DNA of 64,000 nucleotides. Origin: CBDCYH01 sp965224105. GTDB lineage: Bacteria > Bacteroidota > Rhodothermia > Rhodothermales > JABDKH01. The notes beneath the pieces are model-generated. The model searched no databases, was not told the origin of the DNA, and was given only the letters and a program-made list of their open reading frames with translations. The position numbers and the translations under genes are program-made. Positions within the stretch are counted from its first letter, which is position 1; each line of letters opens with the position of its first letter. This document shows positions 17,732 to 27,361 of the stretch, in pieces. The DNA is taken from the NCBI GenBank assembly GCA_965224105.1, contig CBDCYH010000001.1:1127226-1191225 (forward strand), read 5' to 3'.

Positions 17732-18733
17732 CCATCCCGTCGGGATGGCCCAGGCAACCGGAGAGTTGATGTCGAAGTTCATCAAGACCTCGAGCACACC
17801 GTCCTCTGTAGTCTCTTGCATTATGAGATTGCGGAGGCGACTCGCGTTTCGAAATCCCTTGAAGTAACCGCCGTACATCCGGCGCATTTCCAGAACCCCG
17901 GTTCGTTCACCGAGCCACTCACACTTAAGTCGAAGGTGTTCGCGCACGACGTCCATCCTTTCATCCCATCCTGGCCGCTCGGGCAACTCACCTGACTCCT
18001 GCAACGACCTCACGTCGCGGAAAATCCACGGATTTCCAATTGCGCCCCGGCCAACCATCACTGCATCAACCCCCGTAGCGTTGAACATGTCCACGATGCG
18101 CTGTGGAGTTGCTGCATCGCCGTTCCCTATGATGGGAATGGAAATGCCGGGTTCGTTTTTCAGCCTGCGAAGCCACTCCCACCTCGCCTCTCCCTTGTAC
18201 ATTTGCGACCTGGTTCGCGCATGAACCGCCAGTGCGCGAATTCCCGCGCCCTGCAACCTGTGAGCAACTTCGAGAATCTTGATGGACTGATCATTCCATC
18301 CAAGCCGTGTCTTTACAGTTACCGGTATATCTGTGGCCTCGACGACTGCCCTGGTTATTGCCTCCATCTTATCGAGATTTCGAAGGATGCCTGCACCACC
18401 GTCACGACAAACGACTTTCTTTACAGGACAACCAAAATTAATGTCAACAATGTCGGGTCGGACTCGCGAGACTATTCCCGTTGCCTGGCGCACCTGCTCG
18501 ATGTCGCCTCCGAAAATCTGTATCGCTAGCGGCCGCTCTGACTCGTGAAAGTCCAGTTTCATTTCGGAATTCCTGGCCTCGTGAACCAAACCACCGGATG
18601 AAATAAACTCCGTATACAACAGGTCCGCGCCAAAGCGCTTGCAGATCTTCCGAAACGGCGGATCGCTAACATCCTCCATCGGTGCCAGAAAGACCGGTTT
18701 GTCTCGAAATTTTATGTTTGCAATCTCTAGCAT
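17708..18733 (-). CDS. dusB: tRNA-dihydrouridine synthase
   Basis: This is a 341-residue FMN-dependent enzyme that reduces uridines in the tRNA D-loop. It has the DusB N-terminal pattern FLAPMEDVSDPPFRKICKRFGADLLYTEF, the catalytic Cys in the GCPVKKVV segment, the FMN/tRNA residues in VKTRLGW, the GNGDAATPQ segment and a C-terminal helical tRNA-binding domain (RRMYGGYFKGF). Length and order are normal. The gene is alone on its strand, divergent from the small PLDc_N-like gene. Confidence 0.93.
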   Translation of the reverse strand: MLEIANIKFRDKPVFLAPMEDVSDPPFRKICKRFGADLLYTEFISSGGLVHEARNSEMKLDFHESERPLAIQIFGGDIEQVRQATGIVSRVRPDIVDINFGCPVKKVVCRDGGAGILRNLDKMEAITRAVVEATDIPVTVKTRLGWNDQSIKILEVAHRLQGAGIRALAVHARTRSQMYKGEARWEWLRRLKNEPGISIPIIGNGDAATPQRIVDMFNATGVDAVMVGRGAIGNPWIFRDVRSLQESGELPERPGWDERMDVVREHLRLKCEWLGERTGVLEMRRMYGGYFKGFRNASRLRNLIMQETTEDGVLEVLMNFDINSPVAWAIPTGWKKAVLDN

Positions 18734-18871
18734 ACGACCAAAATTGTGACCCCTACAACGATCCCGCCATTCCGTAGATCCACGAATAGGGATGTCAATT
18801 ATTGAGGCTACCCGTAACTATTACCAAATTTTTCCGTGAGATGAGGTATTGCAATCAAACGCATAACCATA

Positions 18872-19153
18872 ATGAAAGGAAAGACAGACAAATTGTTGGG
18901 GATCTTATTTGTCGGGGCTATGCTTCTGATGACCGGCTGCGGCGGACCGAATCTCTTCGACCGGTTCGGTGGTCTTTGGTCTTATGGAATCTGCTCGACT
19001 ATTATCGTTATTGCCGATATTATCGCGCTGATTGAAATCTTTGGAAGCAAGAGGTCGCGCGGCGACAAGATTCTGTGGGGACTCTTTATTGTCTTTGCTC
19101 CAGTACTTGGCTGCATAATTTATTTTCTGGTTTCGCGAGACAAGAAGAAGTGA
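18872..19153 (+). CDS. Small PLDc_N-like membrane lipoprotein
   Basis: This 93-residue protein has a lipobox (LLMTGCGG) after the first hydrophobic segment. Two further membrane helices follow (CSTIIVIADIIALIEIFG and WGLFIVFAPVLGCIIYFLV) around a KRSRGDKI loop. The helix-loop-helix pattern matches the PLD nuclease N-terminal (PLDc_N) domain, which in small proteins is only a membrane module. It forms its own transcription unit with a strong terminator. Function unknown. Confidence 0.75.
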   Translation: MKGKTDKLLGILFVGAMLLMTGCGGPNLFDRFGGLWSYGICSTIIVIADIIALIEIFGSKRSRGDKILWGLFIVFAPVLGCIIYFLVSRDKKK

Positions 19154-19174
19154 TGTGTGGCGCATCAATTCGAG

Positions 19175-19205
19175 GGGCGACTTGCAACCGCAGGTCGCCC
19201 TTTTT
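19175..19205 (+). terminator. Rho-independent terminator of the PLDc_N-like gene
   Basis: GGGCGACTTGC (19175-19185) pairs with GCAGGTCGCCC (19190-19200), one mismatch, loop AACC, followed by five T and more T-rich sequence. Confidence 0.9.
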
Positions 19206-19262
19206 CTTTTGGGACCAAAATCAGGTTTCTGCGTAACATACCCACCCAATCATAATTGATAG

Positions 19263-20498
19263 ATGGTAAGTCGCTACGGTCCTCTCGCTCTTATTCTCGC
19301 GCTGCTTGTTTCATCGTGCAGCCCTGCCAGCAAGATTACCGATGCAGATGACTCAAGCCGACATGTAATTCTAATTTCGATAGATGGTTTTGCCCACAGC
19401 TATCTAGAAAGCTTCAGCCCACCGACTCTCCGCCGATTGGCGGCCGAAGGTTCATCCCTGCAACTGGCTCCCACTTTCCCTAGCAAAACTTTCCCGTCTC
19501 ACTACTCCATTGTCACAGGTTTGCACGCAGGTACACACGGCGTAGTTGCGAACCGTATGTACGACGTTGCTACCGATGAGTGGTTTTCGTTGTCAGACCG
19601 GGAAGCCGTATCGGACGGAAAGTGGTATCAGGATGGGGAGCCCATTTGGGTAACCGCGCGTCGTCAAGGTCTGATAAGCGCAACGATGTTCTGGCCGGGC
19701 TCCGAGGCAGAAATTCGCGGCCACCGCCCAAACTTCTGGAAGCCCTATGACCACCAAATGCCGGACGGAGACAGAGTCCAGCAGGTCCTTGATTGGCTTG
19801 ACTTGCCATCTCCACAAAAGCCCGACTTCGTTTCGATCTATTTCAGCCAGGTAGATGGAGCCGGCCACCGGTACGGCCCTACTTCAGTCGAGGTCGACCA
19901 AGCGATTCAGGCAGTTGATTCAACCATCGCAACGCTTCTCAAAGGCCTGGAGGATCGAGATCTCCGAGACAAAACAGACATCATCGTAGTCTCTGATCAT
20001 GGGATGACCGAAATCGATACATCCAGGGTAATATTCCTGGATGATTACCTGAATTTGGACCAGGTCACGATAATCGACACCACACCCGTACTCGCGTTGC
20101 ATCCCGGCGACACACCCGCCGACACAGTGCTGAAACGCCTGCAGGGCGCGCACGACCGAATGGAGGTTTATGCGAAGGAGGACGTCCCGGCCAGATTCCA
20201 CTTCTCGAAGCACGAGCGCATCCCCGCAGTGGTTGGAATAGCAGATGAGGGATGGACCATCACAACGCGACCGTGGTATCGACCAGAGCGACTAGGAGCC
20301 GCCACGCATGGATACGACAACGAACTCGATTCCATGCAGGGAATCCTTATTGCATCTGGTCCCTCATTTCGGTCCAGCAACGCTATCAAAAGAGCAAGTG
20401 TCGTCGATGTCTATAATCTCATCTCGGCGCTCCTGGAAATTGATCCAGCGCTGAATGAGGGTTCCGGAATCCTGACGAGAACTTTAATAACACCCTAG
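19263..20498 (+). CDS. NPP-type nucleotide pyrophosphatase/phosphodiesterase lipoprotein
   Basis: This 411-residue protein has a lipobox (LLVSSCS, Cys at 19) and the alkaline-phosphatase superfamily fold. Metal ligands and nucleophile are visible: D41 (ISIDGF), the nucleophile T76 in FPSKTFPSH, then VDGAGHRYGP (Asp, His) and VVSDHGMTE (Asp, His), with a final His in AATHGYDN. A Thr nucleophile points to the ectonucleotide pyrophosphatase/phosphodiesterase branch rather than a true alkaline phosphatase (Ser). It would hydrolyse nucleotides or phosphodiesters outside the inner membrane. It is upstream of the AI-2E family gene with a 27-base gap. Confidence 0.9.
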   Translation: MVSRYGPLALILALLVSSCSPASKITDADDSSRHVILISIDGFAHSYLESFSPPTLRRLAAEGSSLQLAPTFPSKTFPSHYSIVTGLHAGTHGVVANRMYDVATDEWFSLSDREAVSDGKWYQDGEPIWVTARRQGLISATMFWPGSEAEIRGHRPNFWKPYDHQMPDGDRVQQVLDWLDLPSPQKPDFVSIYFSQVDGAGHRYGPTSVEVDQAIQAVDSTIATLLKGLEDRDLRDKTDIIVVSDHGMTEIDTSRVIFLDDYLNLDQVTIIDTTPVLALHPGDTPADTVLKRLQGAHDRMEVYAKEDVPARFHFSKHERIPAVVGIADEGWTITTRPWYRPERLGAATHGYDNELDSMQGILIASGPSFRSSNAIKRASVVDVYNLISALLEIDPALNEGSGILTRTLITP

Positions 20499-20525
20499 CA
20501 GCAAACCGAACGCCCACTTCGAAAC

Positions 20526-21581
20526 ATGGAACGCTCGCGACTGACAACTTTTTTTCTGGGCATCATCGCGATGTTCGTAATTGGGGTCATCCTCTATCAA
20601 CTGCGAGTGGTGCTCTTGCCATTCGTGATCGCGCTGCTCTTGTCAAACATCTTCTCCCCGATTCTGAACTGGCTGAAGGACCGCGGTGTCCCATCCTTTA
20701 TCTCACTCTTTGTTGTTCTTCTCAGTTTTGGCCTTGTCCTGTTTTTACTTTCCGCACTGGTAGTTGCGAGCACGGAATCATTTATTTCCGAACTTCCCAA
20801 GTACGAGCAAAAACTCTCCTCCACCATCTACGAGACCTCCGATAGACTTAGAGAATTTCTTCTTGAGGTTAACCTTGTCCCGGACGACTTCGCATGGACC
20901 GAAGTATTCTCGTTCACAGATCTGACAGGCGCTCTCTCACGCAGTGTAAGTGGGGTGTTTAATATTGTAAGCTATTTGGTTCTGATTCTCTTGTTCATGC
21001 TATTCATGTTGTACGAGAACGGTCAGTTGAGCAAGCGTGTGCATCGTGCTTTCCCTCCTGATGAGGCCAAGCGGATTGCAACAATCATTGGCAATATCTC
21101 GGGTCAGGTACAGCAGTATCTCCTCACCAAAACTCTCATCAGCATGGGTACAGGAATCCTGACCGCCGTTGTGTGTCGATTCCTGGGCGTCGACTTCGCA
21201 CTGATGTGGGGCTTCCTGGCATTCCTGCTCAACTACATACCAAACATAGGTTCGATTGCTGCAGCTCTTTTCCCGTTCGTATTGTCGATCCTCCAGTTTG
21301 ATACCTGGGCAGTGCCTCTCATGGTTATCATCCTACTTGGCGTCACACAAACAATAATGGGTAACATTGTTGAACCACGAATCATGGCATTCAGCCTTAA
21401 TCTCAGCACGCTTGTTGTGCTACTTTCGTTGATTTTCTGGGGATGGCTGTGGGGTATCTGGGGAATGATTCTGGCCGTCCCACTCACCGCGACACTCAAA
21501 ATTATTTTCGAAAATGTAGATTCCCTGCGGCCAATTTCTATATTGATGAGCGGGACCAGGATCGTCGAACCGAAGACCTAG
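20526..21581 (+). CDS. AI-2E family (PerM-like) transporter
   Basis: This 351-residue inner-membrane protein has about seven to eight transmembrane helices. A periplasmic or cytoplasmic helical segment (about 85-140) separates the first and later helices, and the family motif GFLAFLLNYIPNIGSIAAALFP precedes the last helices. Family members export small molecules (AI-2 for TqsA, Na+/H+ exchange for others), so the substrate cannot be told. It lies in a run of same-strand genes 19263-23888 with short gaps. Confidence 0.9.
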   Translation: MERSRLTTFFLGIIAMFVIGVILYQLRVVLLPFVIALLLSNIFSPILNWLKDRGVPSFISLFVVLLSFGLVLFLLSALVVASTESFISELPKYEQKLSSTIYETSDRLREFLLEVNLVPDDFAWTEVFSFTDLTGALSRSVSGVFNIVSYLVLILLFMLFMLYENGQLSKRVHRAFPPDEAKRIATIIGNISGQVQQYLLTKTLISMGTGILTAVVCRFLGVDFALMWGFLAFLLNYIPNIGSIAAALFPFVLSILQFDTWAVPLMVIILLGVTQTIMGNIVEPRIMAFSLNLSTLVVLLSLIFWGWLWGIWGMILAVPLTATLKIIFENVDSLRPISILMSGTRIVEPKT

Positions 21582-21588
21582 ATTGTGA

Positions 21589-22113
21589 ATGAACTACGTC
21601 CGACCGGGCGACAATGAGTACGCGCCGTACTACGCTACTTATGTGGATAAAGTAGGCGACGGCGATATCTTTTCGATCCTTTCTGCGCAACTCCATCACA
21701 CCCTGGCACTTCTTCGACCGTTGACCGATGAGCAGGGCAACTATCAGTATGCGGAAGGCAAGTGGAGTATCAAGGAAGTGGTAGGCCACATCGTAGATTC
21801 AGAGCGCATTTTCTGTTATCGCGCCCTTAGGGGCGCACGGGCCGACGAACAGCCCCTGCCGGGTTTCGAGCAGGACGACTATGTTGATGCAGCAAATTTT
21901 AACAACCGATCGCTAGAAGGCCTGCTCGACGAATTCTCGCACGTCCGGACATCCAATCTGTTATTTTTTAAGTCACTCTCTGCAACAGACCTGATGAGAA
22001 CAGTAGTCGCAAGCAACGTGGTCTTTACCGTTCGCGCACTATTGTATATCATCGCTGGTCATGAACTCCATCACGTTCAGGTCCTGAACGAAAAGTACCT
22101 TCAAAACCTTTAA
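21589..22113 (+). CDS. DinB family protein
   Basis: This 174-residue protein is a four-helix-bundle DinB_2 (YfiT-type) metalloenzyme-like protein. The three His ligands expected for the metal are visible: one in VGHIVDSER, and two near the C-terminus in GHELHHVQVL. The typical WSIKEVVGHI signature is present. Relatives act in thiol transfer or as damage-inducible proteins; the precise reaction is unknown. It starts 7 bases after the transporter stop. Confidence 0.88.
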   Translation: MNYVRPGDNEYAPYYATYVDKVGDGDIFSILSAQLHHTLALLRPLTDEQGNYQYAEGKWSIKEVVGHIVDSERIFCYRALRGARADEQPLPGFEQDDYVDAANFNNRSLEGLLDEFSHVRTSNLLFFKSLSATDLMRTVVASNVVFTVRALLYIIAGHELHHVQVLNEKYLQNL

Positions 22114-22118
22114 CTACC

Positions 22119-22682
22119 ATGAAATACCTCTCGTGCTTCGCTATCCTTGCCGTACTCTCAATGCTCCCGCAGGTGGCATTGGCTCAAAATGATTCAGACA
22201 GCACAAATGCCACACGGGTTGTTGAACCGGATCCAGCAGACGTGGCTTCGATCGATGCTATCACCAGGGCCGTGTACGAGAGTATTTCTGGCGCTAAAGG
22301 TGTTCCTCGCCAATGGGACAGATTTCGATCACTTTTCGCTCCCGACGCCCGCCTGATCCCGAGCCAAAAAGTTAGCGGAAAGACTGCGGCTTTCCCCATG
22401 GATATCGAAACCTATATCACGAGGGCCGAACAGTTTTTCCTCGCAAACGGATTTTTCGAAAACGAGATCTATCGCAAGACCGAACGATATGGCAGCCTGG
22501 CACACTATTTCAGCACTTACGAATCTCGATACGCGGCGGATGAAAAAGACCCGTTCACGAGGGGCATCAACAACTTCCAGGCTGTGCACGATGGAGAGAG
22601 GTGGTGGATTATAAACATCTACTGGCTGGGCGAAACAGAGGAGTTTCCGATCCCTGCTGAATACCTACCCGATTCTGAATAG
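22119..22682 (+). CDS. Secreted NTF2-like (SnoaL-type) protein
   Basis: This 187-residue protein has a signal peptide (MKYLSCFAILAVLSML, cleavage near ALAQ). The mature part has the alpha-plus-beta cone pattern of the NTF2-like superfamily: a helix with FRSLFAPDARLIP, a helix around residues 85-105, then strands ending RWWIINIYWLGE. No catalytic residues can be assigned. It starts 5 bases after the DinB stop and so belongs to the same transcript. Function unknown. Confidence 0.65.
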   Translation: MKYLSCFAILAVLSMLPQVALAQNDSDSTNATRVVEPDPADVASIDAITRAVYESISGAKGVPRQWDRFRSLFAPDARLIPSQKVSGKTAAFPMDIETYITRAEQFFLANGFFENEIYRKTERYGSLAHYFSTYESRYAADEKDPFTRGINNFQAVHDGERWWIINIYWLGETEEFPIPAEYLPDSE

Positions 22683-22694
22683 AAATCAGCAAAG

Positions 22695-23888
22695 ATGGAC
22701 ACCCGAGAGACAAAGCGCAGGTCCCGGGTTCGAATATTCCTTGCCGGTTTCGGATTCTTGCTGACGTGCGCGCTTTTGTGGTTGTTCTTCGTCGAACCGT
22801 CGAGAACAGACCGCAAGCGTAACGCAGTACACCCTGCCGTCTGGTCACCGAGCGCGGCGGCACTGTCCCTGCATGAGACACTTTTTGTAGCAGACCTGCA
22901 CTCGGACGCCTTGCTATGGAAAAGGAGCCTCCTCAAGCGGAACGCGTACGGCCACACAGACCTACCCCGCCTGAGGGACGGCAATGTCTCCCTCCAGGTT
23001 TTCTCGGCGGTTACGCGTGTACCGCGAGATCGGAGCTACACCTGGACGAACGAAAGCAGCGTCGACCTGATCACACCGTTGGCAATCTTTAACGGATGGC
23101 CACCGAGGACCTACGGCAGTCCATTCGAACGCGCAATCCATCAGGCCTCACGGCTTATGTCCTTTGCAAAAAAGTCCGATGGACAGTTAATCGTAATAAC
23201 AAATCGAAACGAGCTGGACAGTTTCCTGGCGTCCCCCGGTGATCGAACTGCAGCTCTCTTGGCAATTGAGGGAATGCACGTTATAGGCACCGATCCAACA
23301 AGACTGCGAACGCTATATGATGCGGGTTATCGGATGATGTCGCCAACGCACTTCTTTGACACCGCCATCAGCGGTTCGGCGCATGGAAGAAGCAAAAGTG
23401 GGTTGACCGAATTCGGAAAGACCATCATCAAGAAAATGGACTCACTCGGCATTACCATTGACGTCTCACACGTATCCGAGAGTGGAATCAATGACATTCT
23501 GGATATAACAACCAATCCGGTTGTTGCCTCCCATGGCGGAGTTGACGGCACCTGCAACAGCAGACGCAATCTACCGGACGATCTCATTTGGAAGATTGCC
23601 GAAAACGGTGGCGTGATCGGCATCGGATTGTGGGAGGGTGCGATTTGTGGCAGGACGCCCGCCGACTTTGCGGCTGCGGTTATGCACGTCGTCCATGCCG
23701 CAGGGGTCAAACACGTTGGGCTCGGCAGTGACTTTGACGGAAACGTCCACGTGGTTGTTGACGCCTCTAATCTCGCAGTGCTAACCGACGCCCTGACGAA
23801 AGCAGGCCTGACGGACTCAGAAATTGCCGATGTGATGGGAGAAAATGTGAAACGCGTGTTGCTACACAACCTCCCGCGCAACGACTAA
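22695..23888 (+). CDS. Membrane-anchored M19 (renal-type) dipeptidase
   Basis: This 397-residue protein has an N-terminal transmembrane anchor (about 12-35) followed by a TIM-barrel dipeptidase domain. Metal-site and catalytic elements are visible: HSD in VADLHSDALLW, Glu in LAIEGMH, His in DVSHVSE, His-Gly in VASHGGVDG and HVGLGSDFDG near the end. These match membrane dipeptidase, which cleaves dipeptides, including those with D-residues, and sometimes beta-lactams. It is the last gene of the 19263-23888 run and overlaps the convergent substrate-binding gene by 4 bases. Confidence 0.92.
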   Translation: MDTRETKRRSRVRIFLAGFGFLLTCALLWLFFVEPSRTDRKRNAVHPAVWSPSAAALSLHETLFVADLHSDALLWKRSLLKRNAYGHTDLPRLRDGNVSLQVFSAVTRVPRDRSYTWTNESSVDLITPLAIFNGWPPRTYGSPFERAIHQASRLMSFAKKSDGQLIVITNRNELDSFLASPGDRTAALLAIEGMHVIGTDPTRLRTLYDAGYRMMSPTHFFDTAISGSAHGRSKSGLTEFGKTIIKKMDSLGITIDVSHVSESGINDILDITTNPVVASHGGVDGTCNSRRNLPDDLIWKIAENGGVIGIGLWEGAICGRTPADFAAAVMHVVHAAGVKHVGLGSDFDGNVHVVVDASNLAVLTDALTKAGLTDSEIADVMGENVKRVLLHNLPRND

Positions 23889-24913
23889 TTGGCGAGATAC
23901 TCCGCCCCCCTACCTTTGATGTTTTCGTCCCAATGTTGCATCCAACCGGGGATCTTTGCTTCCAGCTCCACCCAATCCAGCGGCATCTGATTAATCGTTT
24001 CCGATCGGATCCAGTCCGGCAATTTTTCTTCAGCAATATCTTCGCGCACCGGGATTCGGTAGAACGAGTGCGCCTGCGTAACTAAAGATGTGTCTGAAGT
24101 GACAAGTTCGTAAAACTTCTTTGCCAGTTCGGGCTGCGGAGCATTGCTTACAATCGCAATGGCATCCGTCAAGACGGGCGTTCCACTCTCCGGGATGTGA
24201 AAGCCGAAATTGTACCCGTTCTCGTTTTTCTGAAGGAAAATGTCCGGCAGGTTCCACAACGTAACATCACCCTCTCCCCTGGCCAACCGGATATAGAGTT
24301 GGGTAGGATCGGCTGTATACGTTTTGACATTCTTGTCGAGGCGGGCAAGCCACTCGTAACCCTCCTGCTCGCTCGGTTGCGATATTATCATTGCGCCGTA
24401 GATCGTCCGCATCGTATGCGACTCCATTGGATAGCGAATCAGCACCCGATCTCTCCACTCATCTTGAAGTAAATCGTCCCAATCGGTGGGAGCATCTTCG
24501 GGCGAAACTTTGTCGGCGTTGTAGGCAATTACCTCAGGGGTAAAAAAAGTACCATACCATCGATCCTGTTCGTCTCGAGCTTCCACAGATACTTCCGATG
24601 CCCAGCTTGGCCGATACGGTTGCAACAGGTCTTCACGCGCGGCACTCGCAAAGGCCGTACTCACACCGCCCCACCAAAGACTAGCCTGCGGATTGTTTTT
24701 CTCCGTACGAATCCGATCATAGGCCACCTGGCCACCCATGTCGAGCCATTGAACATCGACACCCGGATTTTGGGACTCAAAAATGTTCTCGTACAACGAC
24801 AACATTTCTTTCCCGTGGGGCGAGTAAATAACCAATTTCTCTCGATCATCCGAAACGCATCCGCCGAGAAATGCAACAAGCGGTAGCAGCAACAGGCAGG
24901 CTCGTAGGCTCAT
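23885..24913 (-). CDS. ABC transporter substrate-binding lipoprotein, iron(III)-type (FutA-like)
   Basis: This 342-residue protein has a lipobox (FLGGCVS) and a class II periplasmic binding fold: LVIYSPHGKEM at the start of the mature part, then ASLWWGGVSTAF and WDDLLQDEWRDRVLI. The pattern resembles Fe3+- or polyamine-binding proteins (FutA/AfuA). No permease or ATPase gene lies nearby, so it is an orphan that must work with a transporter encoded elsewhere or in signalling. It overlaps the upstream helicase gene as ATGA, so it is translationally coupled to it, an odd functional pairing. Confidence 0.85.
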   Translation of the reverse strand: MSLRACLLLLPLVAFLGGCVSDDREKLVIYSPHGKEMLSLYENIFESQNPGVDVQWLDMGGQVAYDRIRTEKNNPQASLWWGGVSTAFASAAREDLLQPYRPSWASEVSVEARDEQDRWYGTFFTPEVIAYNADKVSPEDAPTDWDDLLQDEWRDRVLIRYPMESHTMRTIYGAMIISQPSEQEGYEWLARLDKNVKTYTADPTQLYIRLARGEGDVTLWNLPDIFLQKNENGYNFGFHIPESGTPVLTDAIAIVSNAPQPELAKKFYELVTSDTSLVTQAHSFYRIPVREDIAEEKLPDWIRSETINQMPLDWVELEAKIPGWMQHWDENIKGRGAEYLAN

Positions 24914-27264
24914 CCTATTCTCCTCAATCGTGCGAATCGTAAAACCAGTTTCTTGTGACCGTAGTCGGGGAAAAAGACCGTCGCTTTCGCCTGATTCCCG
25001 GAACCATCCATCGATAGGACTTTCCCTTCCCCAAACTGATCGTGTTCTACCATCACTCCGGGCACAATCCCACCTTCTTCCTCATCATACACGATACGGC
25101 GACCGGACGGGGCTTTGTTTTGATTTGGTCGTAGCGATTGTTTGTAATATGCGGGATCCAAATCTGCATAGGATGTGCTCTGCTGGTTAGCTCGACGCGA
25201 GAACCGTCTGCTCCGACCAGAAAAGCTCTTCCCTGCCTCGGTGACAATCACGTCATCACCTACCTCATCCAAAAAGCGCGACTTCAGGCCAACTTGCTGC
25301 TCGCCGAATCTATACCGGCTTTTCGCATACGACAACACAAGGTGCCTTTCCGCCCGCGTCACGCCGACATAGAATAGCCTCCTCTCTTCTTCCAGCTCAC
25401 TGTTTTCCAGGACGGCCCTGGCCAATGGAAACAGCCCTTCCTCCAGGCCTGACACAAACACCACGGGGAATTCGAGTCCCTTCGAAGCGTGCAGGGTCAT
25501 CAATGTTACGCGGTTGTAATCGTCTACTTGCTCGTCGGCGTCGGTAGACAGGCTTACTTCCTGCAAGAACGCACTGAGAGCATTCCCGCCTGAGTACGAA
25601 GCATCGAATTCTGTTATGGCACTCACCAGTTCCTGGACGTTTTCGAATCGAACCAGGTTCTCACTAGCGTGCCCTTTCTGCATATCCTTAATGAGACCCG
25701 AATCATCAAGGAGAGCGTGTGTCAGGTCGGCCGCTGAATCTGTTTCTGACAACTCGGTATAGCCTTGCAACATATTGACGAACTTTGCCAGAGAGTTAGC
25801 TGCTTGTTTCGGCAATCCTATTTCCTCAAGTCGCTGACAAGCCTGCCACATGGTGACGTTTTCAAGGCTCATGAATTCCTGGATGCGCTCAATCGATTTC
25901 TTGCCTATTCCACGTGTTGGATAATTTATTACCCGCAACAGACTAGCCGAGTCGTTAGGGTTGACTACTAGCCTCAGATAAGCAAGAACGTCCTTAATCT
26001 CCTTCCGCTGGTAGAACGAGACACCACCAACAACCCGGTACGGAATACTTGCCCGCCTAAAGGCGTCCTCAATCGAACGAGACTGATAATTAGTCCGGTA
26101 CAAAACAGCAAACTGGTGATAGTGCAGTCCCTCCCGCACCTTGAAATCCCGGACTCGGGAAGCAATCTTCTGGGCTTCGTCGCGCTCCGAAAGAGACTCC
26201 ATGAGAACGATATCGGACCCCTCGCCATTCTCTGTCCAAAGCGTCTTGTCAAGCTGACTCGAGTTGTTCGATATTATTGCATCAGCAAGTCGCAATATCT
26301 TCTGCGTCGAGCGATAATTCTGCTCCAACCGAATAACCGACGCATCCGGGTAATCTCTTTGAAAGGACAGGATGTTTCCTATGTCAGCACCCCGGAATGA
26401 GTAAATGCTTTGCGCATCATCCCCAACCACGCAGATGTTCTTTTGCTTGGTGGCAAGGAGCTTGGTCAGTTCATATTGTGCCTTGTTCGTGTCCTGGTAT
26501 TCGTCGATGTGAATGAAGCGCCAACGATCCTGGTACTTCTCCAGGATATCCGGAAATCTTGTGAACAGGTCGATTGGCTTGAGTAGCAAATCATCGAAGT
26601 CCATCGCATTGGAGCGAGCGAGAACCTGCTGGTACGGCTGGTAGATTTTGGCAACCTTGGATTGGGCCGGAGTCCGCGCGAGCCGCTCAAACTCTGCGGT
26701 GCTCACCATTGCATTCTTGGCGGATGATATTATCGCCCGAACAGTCCGTACCGGGGTCTGCTGTGGGTCGATCCCATATTCCGCCATGAGCGTCTTCAAA
26801 ATGCGCTCAGTATCGTCGGTGTCGTAGATGCTAAAGCTTGAATCGTATCCCAGGGCGTCTGCTTCCGACCGCAAGAGTCTGGCAAAAATCGAGTGGAAGG
26901 TCCCCATCCAGATTCCCCGGGACCGCTCCTCCCCGACCAGATCGGTAATTCTCGCTTTCATCTCTCGCGCGGCCTTGTTGGTGAAGGTGAGCGCGAGGAT
27001 TTGCCACGGGGTACACGTTTCTGTGCTGATCAAATGCCCCACACGATGGGTCAACGCGCGGGTTTTTCCGGACCCCGGACCTGCAATGACAAGCACAGGA
27101 CCGTGAATCGCAGATGCGGCTTCTCGCTGGGCAGCATTCAGTCCGGAAAGTAAATCAGTTACAGCCGGACGTGGCGTCTCCGGCTTCAAAGTGAATTCGC
27201 GCAAGGGATGAGAGGTTTTCCCAAAATAACTCGTCGGAAGATATTCATAACGGCCTGACGTCAA
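24910..27264 (-). CDS. pcrA: ATP-dependent 3'-5' DNA helicase PcrA/UvrD
   Basis: This is an SF1A helicase of about 780 residues. Motifs in order are Walker A GPGSGKTRALTHR, DEYQDTN (motif II), GDDAQSIYSFRGADI, LEQNYRST, and the late TLHASKGLEF (motif V). The C-terminal Tudor-like domain (VPGVMVEHDQFGEGKVL) is typical of PcrA and binds RNA polymerase. It unwinds DNA in nucleotide excision repair and removes RecA. The chosen start is a TTG at 27264; about 40 residues precede the first helicase motif and lack similarity, so a later TTG start is possible. The next gene on the strand, a binding lipoprotein, overlaps by 4 bases. Confidence 0.94.
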   Translation of the reverse strand: MTSGRYEYLPTSYFGKTSHPLREFTLKPETPRPAVTDLLSGLNAAQREAASAIHGPVLVIAGPGSGKTRALTHRVGHLISTETCTPWQILALTFTNKAAREMKARITDLVGEERSRGIWMGTFHSIFARLLRSEADALGYDSSFSIYDTDDTERILKTLMAEYGIDPQQTPVRTVRAIISSAKNAMVSTAEFERLARTPAQSKVAKIYQPYQQVLARSNAMDFDDLLLKPIDLFTRFPDILEKYQDRWRFIHIDEYQDTNKAQYELTKLLATKQKNICVVGDDAQSIYSFRGADIGNILSFQRDYPDASVIRLEQNYRSTQKILRLADAIISNNSSQLDKTLWTENGEGSDIVLMESLSERDEAQKIASRVRDFKVREGLHYHQFAVLYRTNYQSRSIEDAFRRASIPYRVVGGVSFYQRKEIKDVLAYLRLVVNPNDSASLLRVINYPTRGIGKKSIERIQEFMSLENVTMWQACQRLEEIGLPKQAANSLAKFVNMLQGYTELSETDSAADLTHALLDDSGLIKDMQKGHASENLVRFENVQELVSAITEFDASYSGGNALSAFLQEVSLSTDADEQVDDYNRVTLMTLHASKGLEFPVVFVSGLEEGLFPLARAVLENSELEEERRLFYVGVTRAERHLVLSYAKSRYRFGEQQVGLKSRFLDEVGDDVIVTEAGKSFSGRSRRFSRRANQQSTSYADLDPAYYKQSLRPNQNKAPSGRRIVYDEEEGGIVPGVMVEHDQFGEGKVLSMDGSGNQAKATVFFPDYGHKKLVLRFARLRRIG

Positions 27265-27361
27265 CTAGTGTTCGCGGAAAATTGTCTCTGCCGCACTCGT
27301 GAGCAGATTAAGCGATCCTTGCTATATTGGAAAACGATTCACTCGAATTAGCTAGATCACC

